DNA of 64,000 nt, taken from the NCBI GenBank assembly GCA_959347315.1, contig OY365806.1:53311862-53375861 (forward strand). The letters are read 5' to 3'. The notes beneath the pieces are model-generated. The model was given only the letters and a program-made list of their open reading frames with translations. It ran no database searches and was not told the DNA's origin. The translations under genes and the position numbers were made by a program. Shown one piece after another: positions 35,746-46,358 of the stretch. Numbering within the stretch: position 1 is the first letter of the stretch; every line of letters begins with the position of its first letter. Origin of the DNA: Bimastos eiseni (taxonomy: Eukaryota; Annelida; Clitellata; Crassiclitellata; Lumbricidae).

Positions 35746-38461
35746 ACCCCGTTCTATCGTTAAAACGGGACTTACATAGACACATGCCACGTTGATCTTG
35801 TCATGACTGGAGTTTTGCAAAAGCGCTAAAGAAATGCATCGGAACTCAGACTCTGCATGAAGGACAGCTAACGACGAATTGGAGGGAGGACGGCGAGGGG
35901 CATCTACCCCATACGCTTTCAGAGACTATCGAGATGCACTTAAGGAGCGACCGGTGTCAATTCATCGCGTCGACGAGGTCATCCATGCGAATCGCCACGA
36001 AGACGAAATTCGACGCCAGAGGCTGAATCTAATCCTTTAGCTGTTCGTTCAGGCATAGCAGTCACTTTAACGACGATTCATCAACGAGAGTCCTCCAACC
36101 GCCAGGGCAGCGCTCTTAAATATTAGACCAAAGCAACCGGTCTAAACTGGTTCCAACGCCCCATGAACCGAGGGCACGTGGGGGAAGAGACGCCTAGTAT
36201 ATTAGAGGGTCGACGGCATCGCAGAAATTTAATCTCCGAAGCCTATGATCTCATTTGACGCTAAATAACTCTTTAATCTCAATGGACCTTTAAAACGCCA
36301 TTAACGGTATACTAGAAGTGAGTCGGCTTTAGTAGTAGAGGGGACATCCCACGAATCAGCGTCGAGGGGTGGGCAAGTGAGGGTCTAGGTGGACCAATGA
36401 GACAGCAGGATCGTAGTCCGCATCACAGCAGCGATGGCGGAGGACGGGGTTTATCTGCTGTAGCAAGGAGGGCTACAGCATAGAGTGTCTGGACATGGAA
36501 AGACGTCGGAGGCCATCAACAACACGGCGTAGAACGTGACGATCTTCGAGAACCAAGTCGACCTCTGTCCAGTTAATTTCTAAGCTACATGTAGATAGAT
36601 AGTTGTATGTAAGATATCAATATATTCTTTAAATATCAAAGAAGCGTCGCTGTTCGTGTTTGGTGGATGAGAAAACGAACCTTCACGGATCGAGAACGAT
36701 CATTACAGGGCCTGTCAATTCATCTCCCGCTTGCGGTTCGCCACTAGTTGTAAATGCCCCAGGTGGCACCATTTCACCAATCTTGTTCGCCCTGGTTCTG
36801 GCACCTGGCCCTATATCTGTTTGATGTGTTATCAGGCCACCATCCCGGCTCCCGGGCGTTTGGATGCGTGGTAAACCTCCGCTCCGGATTACAGTCAAGC
36901 TGTGGAAAATGGTTTGTGACAAAGTGCAATCACAGCGGAAGAGATGGTTGGCCACCCGACATTCCTGTTAAATAATTATTTTCCCACTGGGTCCAATAGA
37001 CCGCGGTCCTCTCTCCAACCACTCCTACGGTAACAAATGTTGGCAAGCGAGGCCTTATGAATATGGCTCTGTGTGTGTGCAAGCCTACTGGAGCTGTAGT
37101 CACACGTTGGCGACATGGGTCGATAAAAAAATGGGATGCTGCGTTATCAAAGCTTCGGAGTTCGGGAAAACCTGTCCGCCTCCACTGCTAAGCCTTGCGG
37201 TTCCACCAACGAGATCCCACTGCCCGATCTATAATTCTGTATTCTGCTCTCATTGTTCTTGTACTGAAAGCGTAGCCAACCATAGATCTGAAGCAAATTT
37301 ATCTATACGATTGTTTATTGGTGAGACCTACTAGGCTTTTCGCTTCAGGCGATATCCAACCTGCGAACCCGTATGGGGCGAGATGCCAAGCCGCAGCCGC
37401 TTCACTGTCTTTCCTACTGTTCTTGAAGCCATTATTTAAAATCTAATTTAAAAAGTTCTAAATTCGTATATCAATCGAGAAACTTCGTGACACTCGCCCT
37501 ATGCTGATCAAAATAATACACGTTCGTCAGAGAAACCTTCGGAGCTGAAGGGCCATAGCCTTTTTGGACCGATAGTGGATCCGAGCATCAGCATCCGATA
37601 CCGGTTGGGCCAAAGACGCCGTTCTATGAGCTGGCCCACGAGCATAGCCACCGTTGAACGGTGAAACAATTCACCTACCGCAGAGCTGCCGTACACATGG
37701 TTTTACCACCCGTTAGATGGTCCTATTGCTCGTGACATTAATCTTCCAGCTGACAGCCAGGCAGCAAACCAACTGCCGTTGTAAGATAGTCATGTTACCA
37801 ATCTCTTTAACCTCAAATTTGCGCTTCAATTTCCCCAACACTCATCCCTCGGTATTTCCGGCAGATCCGATTAAATTCAAGAAGAGCCCTTCCCCTAAAG
37901 ACTCTGGAGCAAGGCACGCAGCTGACTGTTCGGCCGAGCTGACCCCAAGGACAATGGTATGCATCTAGTTTCATGAGCATTCGAGACCAGTGACTCACTT
38001 TCGAGTGTCGCCTTTCAGGCCAACCGCATTGAACGGACCTGCGTGCTTTTTCCACAGTGGCATTCTTATGTAAGCGTTGTTCGCATACTTGTTCCTGTCG
38101 CCTAAGTGTAATGCCGAAACAGGCTTGAAGTGTACGTAAGCACCGTGCACGGCAGGACGGTCCAGGCACGACAGGAAGGTATAAGCATGACACATTTTTC
38201 AGGCAATGAGGGTATCGTCACCGGCACTAACTCCTAACGTGCAGAGTAGCGCATATGACGCCCCTCTCTAGTTAATGACGACCGTCCCGCAGACATACAG
38301 TTGTCCTGGGAAGACTCACGCCATCCAGCCAATGACGTTAGGTCTCAGTTAATACCGGACCTCTCATGATACGGACCACTCATGTCATTGCAGTCCGCAG
38401 TGATGGTGACATCAATGACGTAGATATTATCTTATATAAAATTTTATATTTATAAATATAT
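35746..38461. other. GC-richer block without recognised genes
   Basis: Base composition shifts to visibly higher GC between the left satellite and the LTR. I scanned the listed frames (36683-36955 minus, 37071-37334 plus, 37813-38193 minus) and see no RT, integrase, RNase H or transposase motif. 36620-36660 has TCTTTAAATATCAAAGAAGC then GTGTTTGGTGGATGAG, which could be an LTR end, but nothing confirms it. The second copy of the 81-bp repeat lies inside. Origin unknown. Confidence 0.5.
37405..37485 (+). repeat. 81-bp exact direct repeat, copy 2
   Basis: Identical to 34215-34295, 3190 bp apart. It lies inside the GC-richer block, and its AT-rich composition contrasts with its surroundings. Confidence 0.93.
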
Positions 38462-38792
38462 TGTAGCAGACCATGCAGGCCGCTGAAGAATTATTATTTT
38501 AATTATTATTTCGTCCCGTAATCAGGTCTGTTGGCCGCTATGGAGGGGTCTCGCCTAAATGCTGCCGATCTCTGGTCACATGGTCTGGTTGGGACCCCAC
38601 ACACAGTGGTCTGGGAAGGTATAAGCACAGCGGTCGGGGACCATTAGTGGTCAGGGACGACACACAATGGTCTGAATGGGCCCACAGGTGGTCTGAGACG
38701 ATAAACGGTCTTGAACCACTAGCGGTCGGATACCAATAGCGGTTCGGCTGGGACCAGCCAGTCAAAAAGTTGGCTGAGCCAGCGTCGAAGAT

Positions 38793-38800
38793 TATAAAAG
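38793..38800 (+). promoter_or_regulatory. TATA box of the LTR
   Basis: TATAAAAG in GATTATAAAAGGAAGCGC, followed about 30 bases on by a likely start region. It is well placed relative to the downstream gag frame. Confidence 0.65.
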
Positions 38801-38949
38801 GAAGCGCAAAGACCAGTCTAAAAGTTCGCCAGTGAGCAAGAGGGAACAGCATGCGGAGAGCAGACCAGAGCAGAGTTCTACAGTTTGGAAGCAGCCTAGA
38901 GCAGCACATTCGTCGGAGCAGAGGAGCAGTCTTCAGAGCAAGAGCACGA

Positions 38950-39240
38950 ACACCGTCGTAAAGTGTCGGTCGTCATCGTTGTCAGCGAGCGGCTTGTCGA
39001 TGACGGCTCCCTGCGTTCACGGACACCGTCGCCAGGTGTCGGTCGTCGTCATTGTCGTCAGTGGATTGCTTATCGCTGACGCCTGATCTGCGTTTCACTG
39101 ACACCATCGTCAGGTGTCGATCGTCGTTAGTGAATTGTCTGTCACTGGAGCCTGTTCTGCGTTTTACGGACTCTGTCGTTGAGTGTACTCGTCGTCTTCG
39201 AGTGATCCAGGGACAGCCTGCTGAATGGACGGTTGGTGAA
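38950..39240 (+). repeat. Tandem repeat within the LTR (about four ~73-bp units)
   Basis: Unit starts at 38950, 39023, 39101 and 39170 (spacing 73, 78, 69), each beginning (A)CACC(G/A)TCG followed by GGTGTCGGTCGTCGT-like and ending CTGCGTT(T)CAC(T/G)G. The last unit is the most diverged. Confidence 0.85.
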
Positions 39241-39480
39241 GTGGCTGATCTGACATTGAACCACACCTACAGACTGCAATTAATTACTGACGGATAGTCA
39301 GGGCTTCTGTTCCGAATAGAGGATTGTTGAAACGATGAAAGACTGCTCCTATGCTCCGGTAGCCAGATCCCGTCGACAGTAGGGTATCCTCGGCTTCCTG
39401 GTCATTATTCGAGCGACACCTGGCTCAGTGCTGGTACCCCACAAAATAGAGGATTAGCCCCAGGGGTTGTCCGTAATAAC

Positions 39481-39497
39481 TGGTACCATAAGTGGGG
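39481..39497 (+). promoter_or_regulatory. Probable tRNA primer-binding site
   Basis: TGGTACCATAAGTGGGG begins with TGG, as expected for pairing with a tRNA CCA end, and lies directly after the LTR. The second copy at 5299 reads TGGTACCAGAAGTGGG. The tRNA species is not determined. Confidence 0.55.
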
Positions 39498-39572
39498 TTT
39501 GATCATCGATTTAACTCAAACATTGGATACCATTTCAACAAATTCCGGACTTGGTGATTGCAGTTTTCGAAG

Positions 39573-40214
39573 ATGGAGGACACTTCCTCGTAAGTGAACG
39601 TTGTCTCGCCGTCTGGCCGCCCGACGTCGCCTGCCATGATAGAAGCAGCAGAAGCTCTGGAGCAGTTCAGATTGGAATCTGGGAGACTCTGGAAAGGTAT
39701 TGACTATGACACTCTGGGATTTTCGGCTGAGAGTCGGGGAAGGAAGAGAACAGCGTCGACCTCAAGCGCAAGGGACATGCACTGGAACGTTCTAGAAGAT
39801 GTCAGTCGTCTGATCGGTCGGAATAAAGTCCTCTTGAAGCCCGGAAAATTCGATTGTACTGGGTCGTTTGAGTCGTTCCTATCGCAGTTCCAGGTATGTG
39901 CCCGTCATAATAAGTTGACAGACAGCGACAAAGTGGACTTCCGGCATTGCAATTTGGATAAAGCGGCAACTCAACTCTTCTGGGACTTTGCAGCGAGAAA
40001 GAAAGTTACCTACAGTCAGTTGGTGGAACGATTGCGACAAAGATATGGGACGGTAGGCCAAGCCGAGACCTTCCGCGCTCAGCTGTGTTATCGTCGTCAG
40101 CGGCCTGGCGAGAACCTAAGCGATCTGTTGCACGAGAGACGCAGGTTGATGGTGCTCGCATATCCGGTGCCGTCAAGCGAGGCCACCGAGGTCGTCGCTC
40201 AGGATGCAAGGTGA
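39573..40214 (+). pseudogene. gag: Gypsy-like gag (capsid part), defective
   Basis: The frame from the ATG at 39573 meets a TAA at 39591 after six codons, then stays open to 40214. The protein (about 206 residues after that stop) has a retrotransposon-gag core: KPGKFDCTGSFESFLSQFQV, CARHNKLTDSDKVDFRHCNL, DKAATQLFWDFA and YSQLVERLRQRYGTVGQAET, which matches the Ty3/Gypsy capsid pattern W-x-x-F ... L-x-G-x-A-x-x-x-(F/W) ... L-x-x-x-F. It forms the particle that packages the element's RNA. Near 40200 a frameshift separates it from the zinc-knuckle frame. The early stop could be a mutation or a mis-set start. Confidence 0.8.
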
Positions 40215-40256
40215 TCGTCGAAGACCAACCAGAGCTTCGGAACAAGTTCAAGGCAG

Positions 40257-40709
40257 TTGCGAACCACCGGTTTCGTCGGAACTTCGTCGAATCGGGACCG
40301 CCCAGTTAACACTCCTGCCAGCGCCGGAAGCCGCCGGGCCTGCTACAACTGTGGACGTCTCGGCCACTTCCTTCGAGATTGTTGTCAGCCTCGTCGATCT
40401 CAGCCAACGAGTTCAAGTACAGCCACAGAAATGGATGAGGGTGTTGTGAGAAAGCATAGCGCTCGCATGTCGTCGATGAACTATGAAACCAGTAATGCCA
40501 TTTACATCCATGCTACGATCAAGGGACAGTCGTGCCTATGCCTTCTTGACACAGGGTCGGAAGTGAGTATAGCTCCCTCTAGGTTTGTACAGGGTTTGGA
40601 ATTGGAGCCCAGTAGCCGGGTTCATTTATCCGCCAACGGCACCGAGATACGTGTTTTGAGGGAGATAGCAATTCCCAAAAATTGTGGTGTGTTCATTAGC
40701 AATGTTTGA
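40257..40709 (+). pseudogene. Gypsy-like nucleocapsid zinc knuckle and protease start, truncated
   Basis: An open frame of 150 residues continues gag in another frame. At about residues 29-42 it has the CCHC knuckle CYNCGRLGHFLRDC (C-x2-C-x4-H-x4-C), which binds element RNA. At about 92-100 it has the aspartic protease site LLDTGSEVSIA in the context IHATIKGQSCLCLLDTGSE. The protease domain stops after about 60 residues where the satellite begins near 40690. Reverse transcriptase, RNase H and integrase are absent, so the element cannot move on its own. Confidence 0.85.
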
Positions 40710-41400
40710 TGGGTAGCTGTGAAAAGACGGGGTAATGTAATGCTTAGCGATATAGTGGGTTAGAGAGAGGTGGTGGTGGGGTATATGTGGTGTAAAAGGC
40801 TTAGGCCTGTAGGCCGTCTAAGACCATTAGTTTTGCTGTCAAAGTTAGGGCCTATTGCATTGAGAAGTCAATAAAGTGTATTCATGTGCAATGTTTGATG
40901 GGTAGCTGTACAAAGATGGGGTAATGTAATGCTTAGCGGTTTGGTGGGTTAGAGAGAGATGGTAGTGGGGTATATGTGGTGTAAAAGGCTTAGGCCTGTA
41001 GGCCGTCTAAGACCATTAGTTTTGCTGTCAAAGTTAGGGCCTATTGCACTGAGAAGTCAATAAAGTGTATTCATGTGCAATGTTTGATGGGATAGCTGCA
41101 AAAAGACGGTTAATGCTATGCTTAGCGGTTTGGTGGGTTAGAGAGAGGTGGTAGTGGGGTATATGTGGTGTGAATGGCTTAAGCCTGTACGCCGTCTAAG
41201 ACCATTAGTTCTGCTGTCAAAGTTAGGGCCTATTGCAATAGTGTATTAAAGCGCAATGTTTGATGGGTTGCCATGGCAACATTTGGTAATGTAATGAAAA
41301 GCGGTTTGGTGTTTTGGGAAGTGGGGTGTAGGTGGTGTTAAATGCTTGTTTCTGTAAGGCGTCTAAGACTAAGATTTTACTTGTGAGGCAGTGTATACTC
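40690..41400 (+). repeat. ~189-bp satellite array, right block (inverted)
   Basis: The same monomer as 35161-35745 in the opposite orientation, with GCAATGTTTGATGGG at 40699, 40888, 41077 and 41253 (spacing 189, 189, 176). Marks: GGTTTGGTGGGTTAGAGAGA, GGGGTATATGTGGTG, AGGCTTAGGCCTGTAGGCCG, ATTAGTTTTGCTGTCAAAG. The last unit is more diverged. The first unit replaces the protease coding sequence of the Gypsy relic. Confidence 0.93.
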
Positions 41401-41639
41401 TGAGCGTGTGCCTGACTGGGGATATCACTCACCTAGCAAATATGAACTCGAATGTGAAAGTGAAAACGACGTCCAGCTTGACAGACATGCAATGATCGTG
41501 CAGCGACCAGCTATTTTGGTACGAATTAGGTTTCAAATGTGTTATTTTTGATCTTCAACCCAGTATATGACATAATTTATATTATGGAAAGCCGTTACTG
41601 CAATCGCAGAACTATAATCTTTTGATAATTGCGACTAGG

Positions 41640-41870
41640 ACGAGTTTATACTGGATACGCTGTGATGCATATCGTTTGGACGAGATAACTCGGGGATCAC
41701 ACTGTACAATGATTTACGTTGGACGAGACATCTCCGGGATCACACTAAAGGGGTTAAGTTATCACTTTATACATTGCATTAAAAATTTTGATTGCGTTAA
41801 AAGTTGTAATCGCAAAATTTGTTAACACATTAATCACACGTGCTAGCGGTGATTAATGGACAGCTCTAAT
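41640..41870. mobile_element. hAT-like terminal region
   Basis: AAAATTTTGATTGCGTTAAA, GTTGTAATCGCAAAATTTGT and the end GGTGATTAATGGACAGCTCTA resemble the widespread 'ATTAACGCGTTAA ... GACAGCTCT' hAT termini. Before it, a ~50-bp unit (GGACGAGATAACTCGGGGAT / GGACGAGACATCTCCGGGAT, then CACACT) occurs twice at 41678-41750. It ends only about 15 bp from a PDHA splice donor. Confidence 0.5.
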
Positions 41871-41884
41871 TATATTAGAATTAC

Positions 41885-41976
41885 CTGTGCCCCAACAATT
41901 CCATTTCCGCCATAGAAGTATGGCGCATACATGTGCATGGAGCCTCCTTTGCCCTTTGAACATCCTCCAACACGAC
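41885..41976 (-). CDS. PDHA: PDHA exon: [14 protein letters not shown] segment
   Basis: This 92-base exon, with the carried Gly base, encodes [17 protein letters not shown], then [14 protein letters not shown]. It is bounded by TTAG before and GTAA after on the minus strand. The KGKGGSMHM and GGNGIVGAQ motifs are signatures of alpha-ketoacid dehydrogenase E1 alpha chains and line the active-site entrance and thiamine-diphosphate pocket. The exon begins in phase 1 and ends in phase 0. It lies right after the inverted satellite block, with a hAT-like end close by at 41760-41870. Its reading frame is intact. Confidence 0.93.
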
Positions 41977-42579
41977 CTAACAAGAATATGAACAAGCAAG
42001 ACACAACTGCTTTTAATGCAATGTATAAATCTAACTAATAAAGATAATGATTATTGGATTCTGGACAATTCAAACTCGACAATCAGGAACAATTTGGAGG
42101 GGATAATTAGAAGCAGATAATCATTAAATTTAAATTTTTTTTATCTGAGTTAATTACAACGAAATGAAATTATGTTATAATATTTTACATGATTTATTCA
42201 ATAAAATATGTGAATGTTGTGGCTGCATCAACACAAGTAGGCAATGCATGTGTGGTTTCCGTGAATTAAGACCACACTTTGCAATTGACGATCCAGATCT
42301 CAATATATCTTCATCCTTCATCCATCATCGCCTACTATTTGGGCAAAAAACTACAAGAAATTGGCTGAGGACATCAATCAATCAAACTTGGTTGGCATAG
42401 AGCCACTTCAAGAAATCTACTCAGAGGTACTTCCAGTCCAACCTTAGCTAAAGGAAACAGATTTCAGAGTAGGATTGAAAGGGGACAGACAGTTCCTAGG
42501 CAAGAGCCAAAGATTCCAAACTCACAACCCTAAAGCCTGATACTGCATAATAGAGAATGGGAGACACACAGTGTTGTAT

Positions 42580-42672
42580 GCAAGACCTGAAACTTCAAGA
42601 CCAAGACGAGACCGAGACAGTGAGGTGCTGAGACCGAGACAGTGAGGTATCAAGACTGAGACACTAGGCTAG
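42580..42672 (+). repeat. ACCGAGAC-type repeat
   Basis: GACCAAGACGAGACCGAGAC, AGTGAGGTGCTGAGACCGAG and ACAGTGAGGTATCAAGACTG repeat the same motif family that makes up the ends of the hAT-like element at 60931-61744. Probably a terminal remnant of a relative. Confidence 0.5.
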
Positions 42673-44975
42673 CCTCATTCTAAATCTTCCATCCTCCCTT
42701 GATGATCTCTTCGTTTCATACAGTACCACTCTCTTCACGCTCCATGACAAACATGCTCCTATTATCAACAAAACCGAATCTCACACTAAGAACCAGTGGT
42801 TTAATTCCTATCTCCAGGCTTTCAAATCTTTCTGTCGATGCCTCGAGTGTGCCTACAAACGAACCCGGGATCCTCAAGTGCTTTCTGCCCTAAAATCGGC
42901 TACAAATAAATACCACCACCTTCTGGCTAAATCTAAAATGAGATTACTATAAATCAACTCCTCCATCAGAACTCTGCCAGCCCACTTTCCAAACTCGCTT
43001 TCATCTTCTTCTATAGCTGAATCGATCTGTTGTTTCTTCTCTGGAAAGATTACTACACTCCGTCTCTTACTTCATCACTAATTTCCAAAACCACAATTGA
43101 TCCACTTCCTTAAGTTCCCTCCTATATTCATGACTCTCCTCCTTCCCCACCTCCATCATCATTATACACCTTCGAACCAACAATAGAGACAGAAATATTC
43201 AATATGCTGCAATCTCTTGCTATCAAGTAGTGCGAACTCGACCATATATCCACCTCCTTACTGAAAGACTGCGCATCAATCCTTGTTTCTGTCATTACCA
43301 AAATAATCAACCTCCTTATCTACTGTCAACTTCCCTCAACTCTTCAAGCATTCTATAGTCATTCCACTCCTCATGAAACCATCGCTCAAAAAAAAATTCC
43401 TTTCAAACTATCGACCTTTCTCTAACCTGTCTTTCATTGCTAAATTACTCGAATGCATTGTCTTGTCCCGGATAAATGACTACCTAACTTCCAAGTCGCT
43501 CCTAAATACTCACCCACCTAGCTTTACCAAGCAGCACTCAACAGAAACCCTCCTCACTTCCCTTTACAATAAACTTGTTTCTGCCATTTCTCATCAACAA
43601 GTCTCCTGTCTGTGCCTCCTTGATATCTCTGCAGCCTTTGATACCATCGAGCACGACCAGGTAGACAGCCAGAGGCTGTCTACCTGTTTGGCTTTACTGA
43701 TACTGCTCTTCTCTGGATTCAGTCCTATCTCTCTTCCAGCATGTTCTCAGTAAAAACCTCAAGCACTTCATCTCAATCATGCCCGCTCACCTGTGGTGTT
43801 CCTCAAGGTTTTATTCTTGGGCCCCTCTTGTTAATCCTCTATACTACCCCTTCAGTTCACTCATTAACGCATCTTCAGTTGACCATCATCTATAGTCTAT
43901 ACGCTGACGACACCCAGTTATTCATTTCTTTCTCTCCAACCAGCTTCTCCAACTTCATTGATCATCTTCTCCATGTCGTCACCCAAATCTCATCCGGGAT
44001 GACCTCAAATCTCCTCTTCCTGAACCCTCCAAAACCGAATTCATTCTGATTGGCCTCAGTGAGCAACTGACGGAATTTCCTGATCCATCGATTTCCCTCA
44101 ACTTTGATTCTGCATCCACCCACACATTCACTGCAAATTCTCCTGTTCACAACCTAGGCATAATCTTTGACCAAAACCTTATCTTCGCTGATCACATCAC
44201 CAATCTTTCTCGCTCTTGCTTCATGCAAATCCGTGGATTTCGTAGAATCCGCCCTATGCTTGATTCCAAAACTGCATCCACAATAGTTCACACTAAATTG
44301 GATTACTGTAACTCCTTTTCCCTCAATATAGACACCACTCAATTAACCCGTCTCCAAGCCATTCAGAAAGCTCTTGCCCGTGCTGTCACCAAGATCCCAA
44401 AGCATCACCATATCACTCCTACTCTCAACTCACTCCTCTAGCTCAAAATACCTGAATGAATAGAAGGTCATTTCAATCACCTACAACACACTGCAATCCT
44501 CACATCCCACATACCTCCGTCAGTTGTTCACGATTCAGCCACATCGCTCAACTCGTTCCTCTTCCACCCTCACATAACTTTTCCCTCCCATCACATCATC
44601 ACTCAAATTTGTAAGTCACGCCATAGCCATTGCTGTCCCACCTCGTTGGAACAAACGCCCTCCAGCATTAAGACAAATATCTGATCCGTATTAATAACTC
44701 ACAAACACCTCACCTCTTGCTCTCCCCACAGGTCTTTCACTCACAACTAAAAACACTGCTCTTTCGCCAATCCTATCCTGATTTCTCCTCTTCCTCCTAT
44801 CTCCATTGCTGTTTCAACTCCCAACACCATCCACCTTAGCCGTCTACCTGTCTGCCAGCCTGACTCTCCGGATTTTGCCTATCGATACCGTTTTGATTAA
44901 GCGCCTGTGAATAAACTAGTTCCCGCGACTTCGCTTTTGTGGGCGCTGTAGAAATGTTGAGATTACGATTATGGA
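42672..44975 (+). mobile_element. CR1-like LINE, RT region through 3' end
   Basis: About 2.3 kb, 5'-truncated. Traces in order: linker KTESHTKNQWFNSYLQAFKS; RT start NYRPFSNLSFIAKLLECIVL (about 43400-43460); TKQHSTETLLTSLYNKLVSA; CLCLLDISAAFDTIEHDQ; CGVPQGFILGPLLLILYTT (about 43796-43850); LYADDTQLFISFSPTSFSN (about 43897-43955, intact catalytic YADD); FDQNLIFADHITNLSRSCF; KLDYCNSFSLNIDTTQLTRL; and a 3' UTR ending in the GACTTCGCTTTTGTGGGCGC segment found again at 5690-5790. Frameshifts separate the blocks, so no full protein is possible. Confidence 0.88.
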
Positions 44976-45111
44976 GAAACGATATCAGGTAAACTGGTCC
45001 ACTTCAATGTTGGCTGACTACTGATGGATGCTCACCATAGAATAGATAATCCTGAGCAGCTATACAAGCCGAAGCAACTCTGGACCATGGAAGGGTGGTT
45101 TACAGTCAGAG

Positions 45112-46358
45112 CAGTGTCCCCTCAAATTTTCTGGAGGTCGTATCCACAAGAAATTTTGTGTGTGCAACATTTTAGAAATTGTTCATACTTTTGTGTGCAG
45201 ATCCAAGCTGAATGCGATGGATAGTTATATTAAGATCACGGTGATAAGTTATGATTGGCCCTATCTTAAGTAAAGTCCCTTGCAAAACGATAAATTACGT
45301 AGTTTCATAAGAAAGAAATTGTAACTCCTTGTTATTTCAAAAGTAAATTTAAAAATAGCTTTTTATTTTAAAGCTTATTCCTAAATTCTCCTTAACATTA
45401 TTTCGTTGAATGAAGCCAAACAATTTTCCATTTCAGAACTTTAGATACAGACATTTTAGATGATCGATGCAAAATCTTTTATTACTACTGTTAAATACCT
45501 TACATTTCTCATTTATTACAAGAGAAACGAGCACAAACTGACTTTAACAAACAGAGCAGCATTTCTAACTATTTTTTATCTATCATTTTAACTAACATAG
45601 CAGCTGTCATCATTTTATAAAGTGACTGATTTTTAGCCGAAAGTTTATCGATGGTGCCTGGTTGCATTAGCTGAGCTAATATGCAACTTGCGGGCATATT
45701 GGCCGTGCAAAAGCTACAAATAGAACATGAGCTCATGAACCTCAGCCCTCTAAGCCAGGGTTGCAAAAAACCAAGATTTAAAAAAAATCAAAAGTTGGTT
45801 TTTTGTTTTTTTTGGTGTTGTGGTTTTTAGTTTTCCTCTGGATCTTGTCACAACAGTTTTGTAATACAAAGCATCAAACACAGCATGAAAATGAACTCCA
45901 ACTTGTTTATATAATTAATTTAGCCTGATTTCTGACTGAATAACACACAATTAGTAATATAAACAGTAATATTAGTAAATTTTTTTTTTTTTAAACAAAA
46001 AAACAAAAAATTGCTATTTTTGGCTTTTTGCAATTTTCTATAAAAAAACAAAAAACCAAATAACCAACATGTTTGCAGCTCTGCTGTAAGCCTGGCAAAT
46101 AGCATCATGGGTAGGCCTATATGAGCTAAAGTGTAAGCTAAAACGTGTTTTAGAGAAGATTGTACCGTTGTATGTCATTTTAATTAGCTTTCAATTTCTT
46201 TGCAATTTCCTATTCTGTCCAGCTAACTATTGGTTTAAAATTCACCTTAATATTTGTTTTTGTGAGGGGAAAATTTTGTGTGCACACTAAATTCTTGTGT
46301 GCGCTGACTCCACAACCCAAGTGCACGCGCACTTGCGCACAGCTTAGAGGGAACACTG
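45112..46358. mobile_element. hAT-like element 1 of the CAGTGTTCCCTCTAA family
   Basis: Starts CAGTGTCCCCTCAAATTTTC and ends GCTTAGAGGGAACACTG. Perfect 8-bp duplication AGTCAGAG at 45104-45111 and 46359-46366. The interior matches element 2 (46653-47832), for example AAAATCTTTTATTACTACTG and GAGAAACGAGCACAAACTGA. Subterminal GTGTGCGCA-rich stretches lie at both ends. A further 328-bp element is nested inside it. No transposase. Confidence 0.92.
45756..46083. mobile_element. Small hAT-like MITE nested in element 1
   Basis: Starts CAGGGTTGCAAAAAACCAAG and ends ACATGTTTGCAGCTCTG. Flanks CTCTAAGC (45748-45755) and CTGTAAGC (46084-46091) form a 7/8 duplication. The paralogous element 2 has the uninterrupted site CTCCTAAGCCTGGCAATAGC near 47566. 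T-rich and A-rich arms give the fold-back look. Confidence 0.88.

Larger units (their letters stand above)
38462..39478 (+). mobile_element. Gypsy-like 5' LTR (about 1 kb)
   Basis: Starts TGTAGCAGACCATGCAGGCC. Its end is set by the primer-binding-like TGGTACCATAAGTGGGG at 39481 and by collinearity with the fragment at 5170-5465. A TATA box TATAAAAG at 38793-38800 marks the U3/R boundary. U3 is full of a GGTCTG/AGCGGTC motif (about 38530-38750). R/U5 carries a ~73-bp tandem repeat (38950-39240). No matching 3' LTR is in the window. Confidence 0.75.

Noticed and set aside
37071..37334. Cys-rich frame (ending FCSHCSCTESVANHRSEANL) as a zinc-finger protein
   Set aside because: Cysteines do not follow a known finger spacing, and the frame has no supporting context.
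38538..38909. Minus-strand frame of 123 codons over the LTR
   Set aside because: It overlaps the U3 repeats and TATA box of the Gypsy-like LTR and has no domain.
35161..41400. CRISPR-like array in the satellite blocks
   Set aside because: Units are ~189 bp, contiguous and without spacers, in an animal genome with spliced genes.
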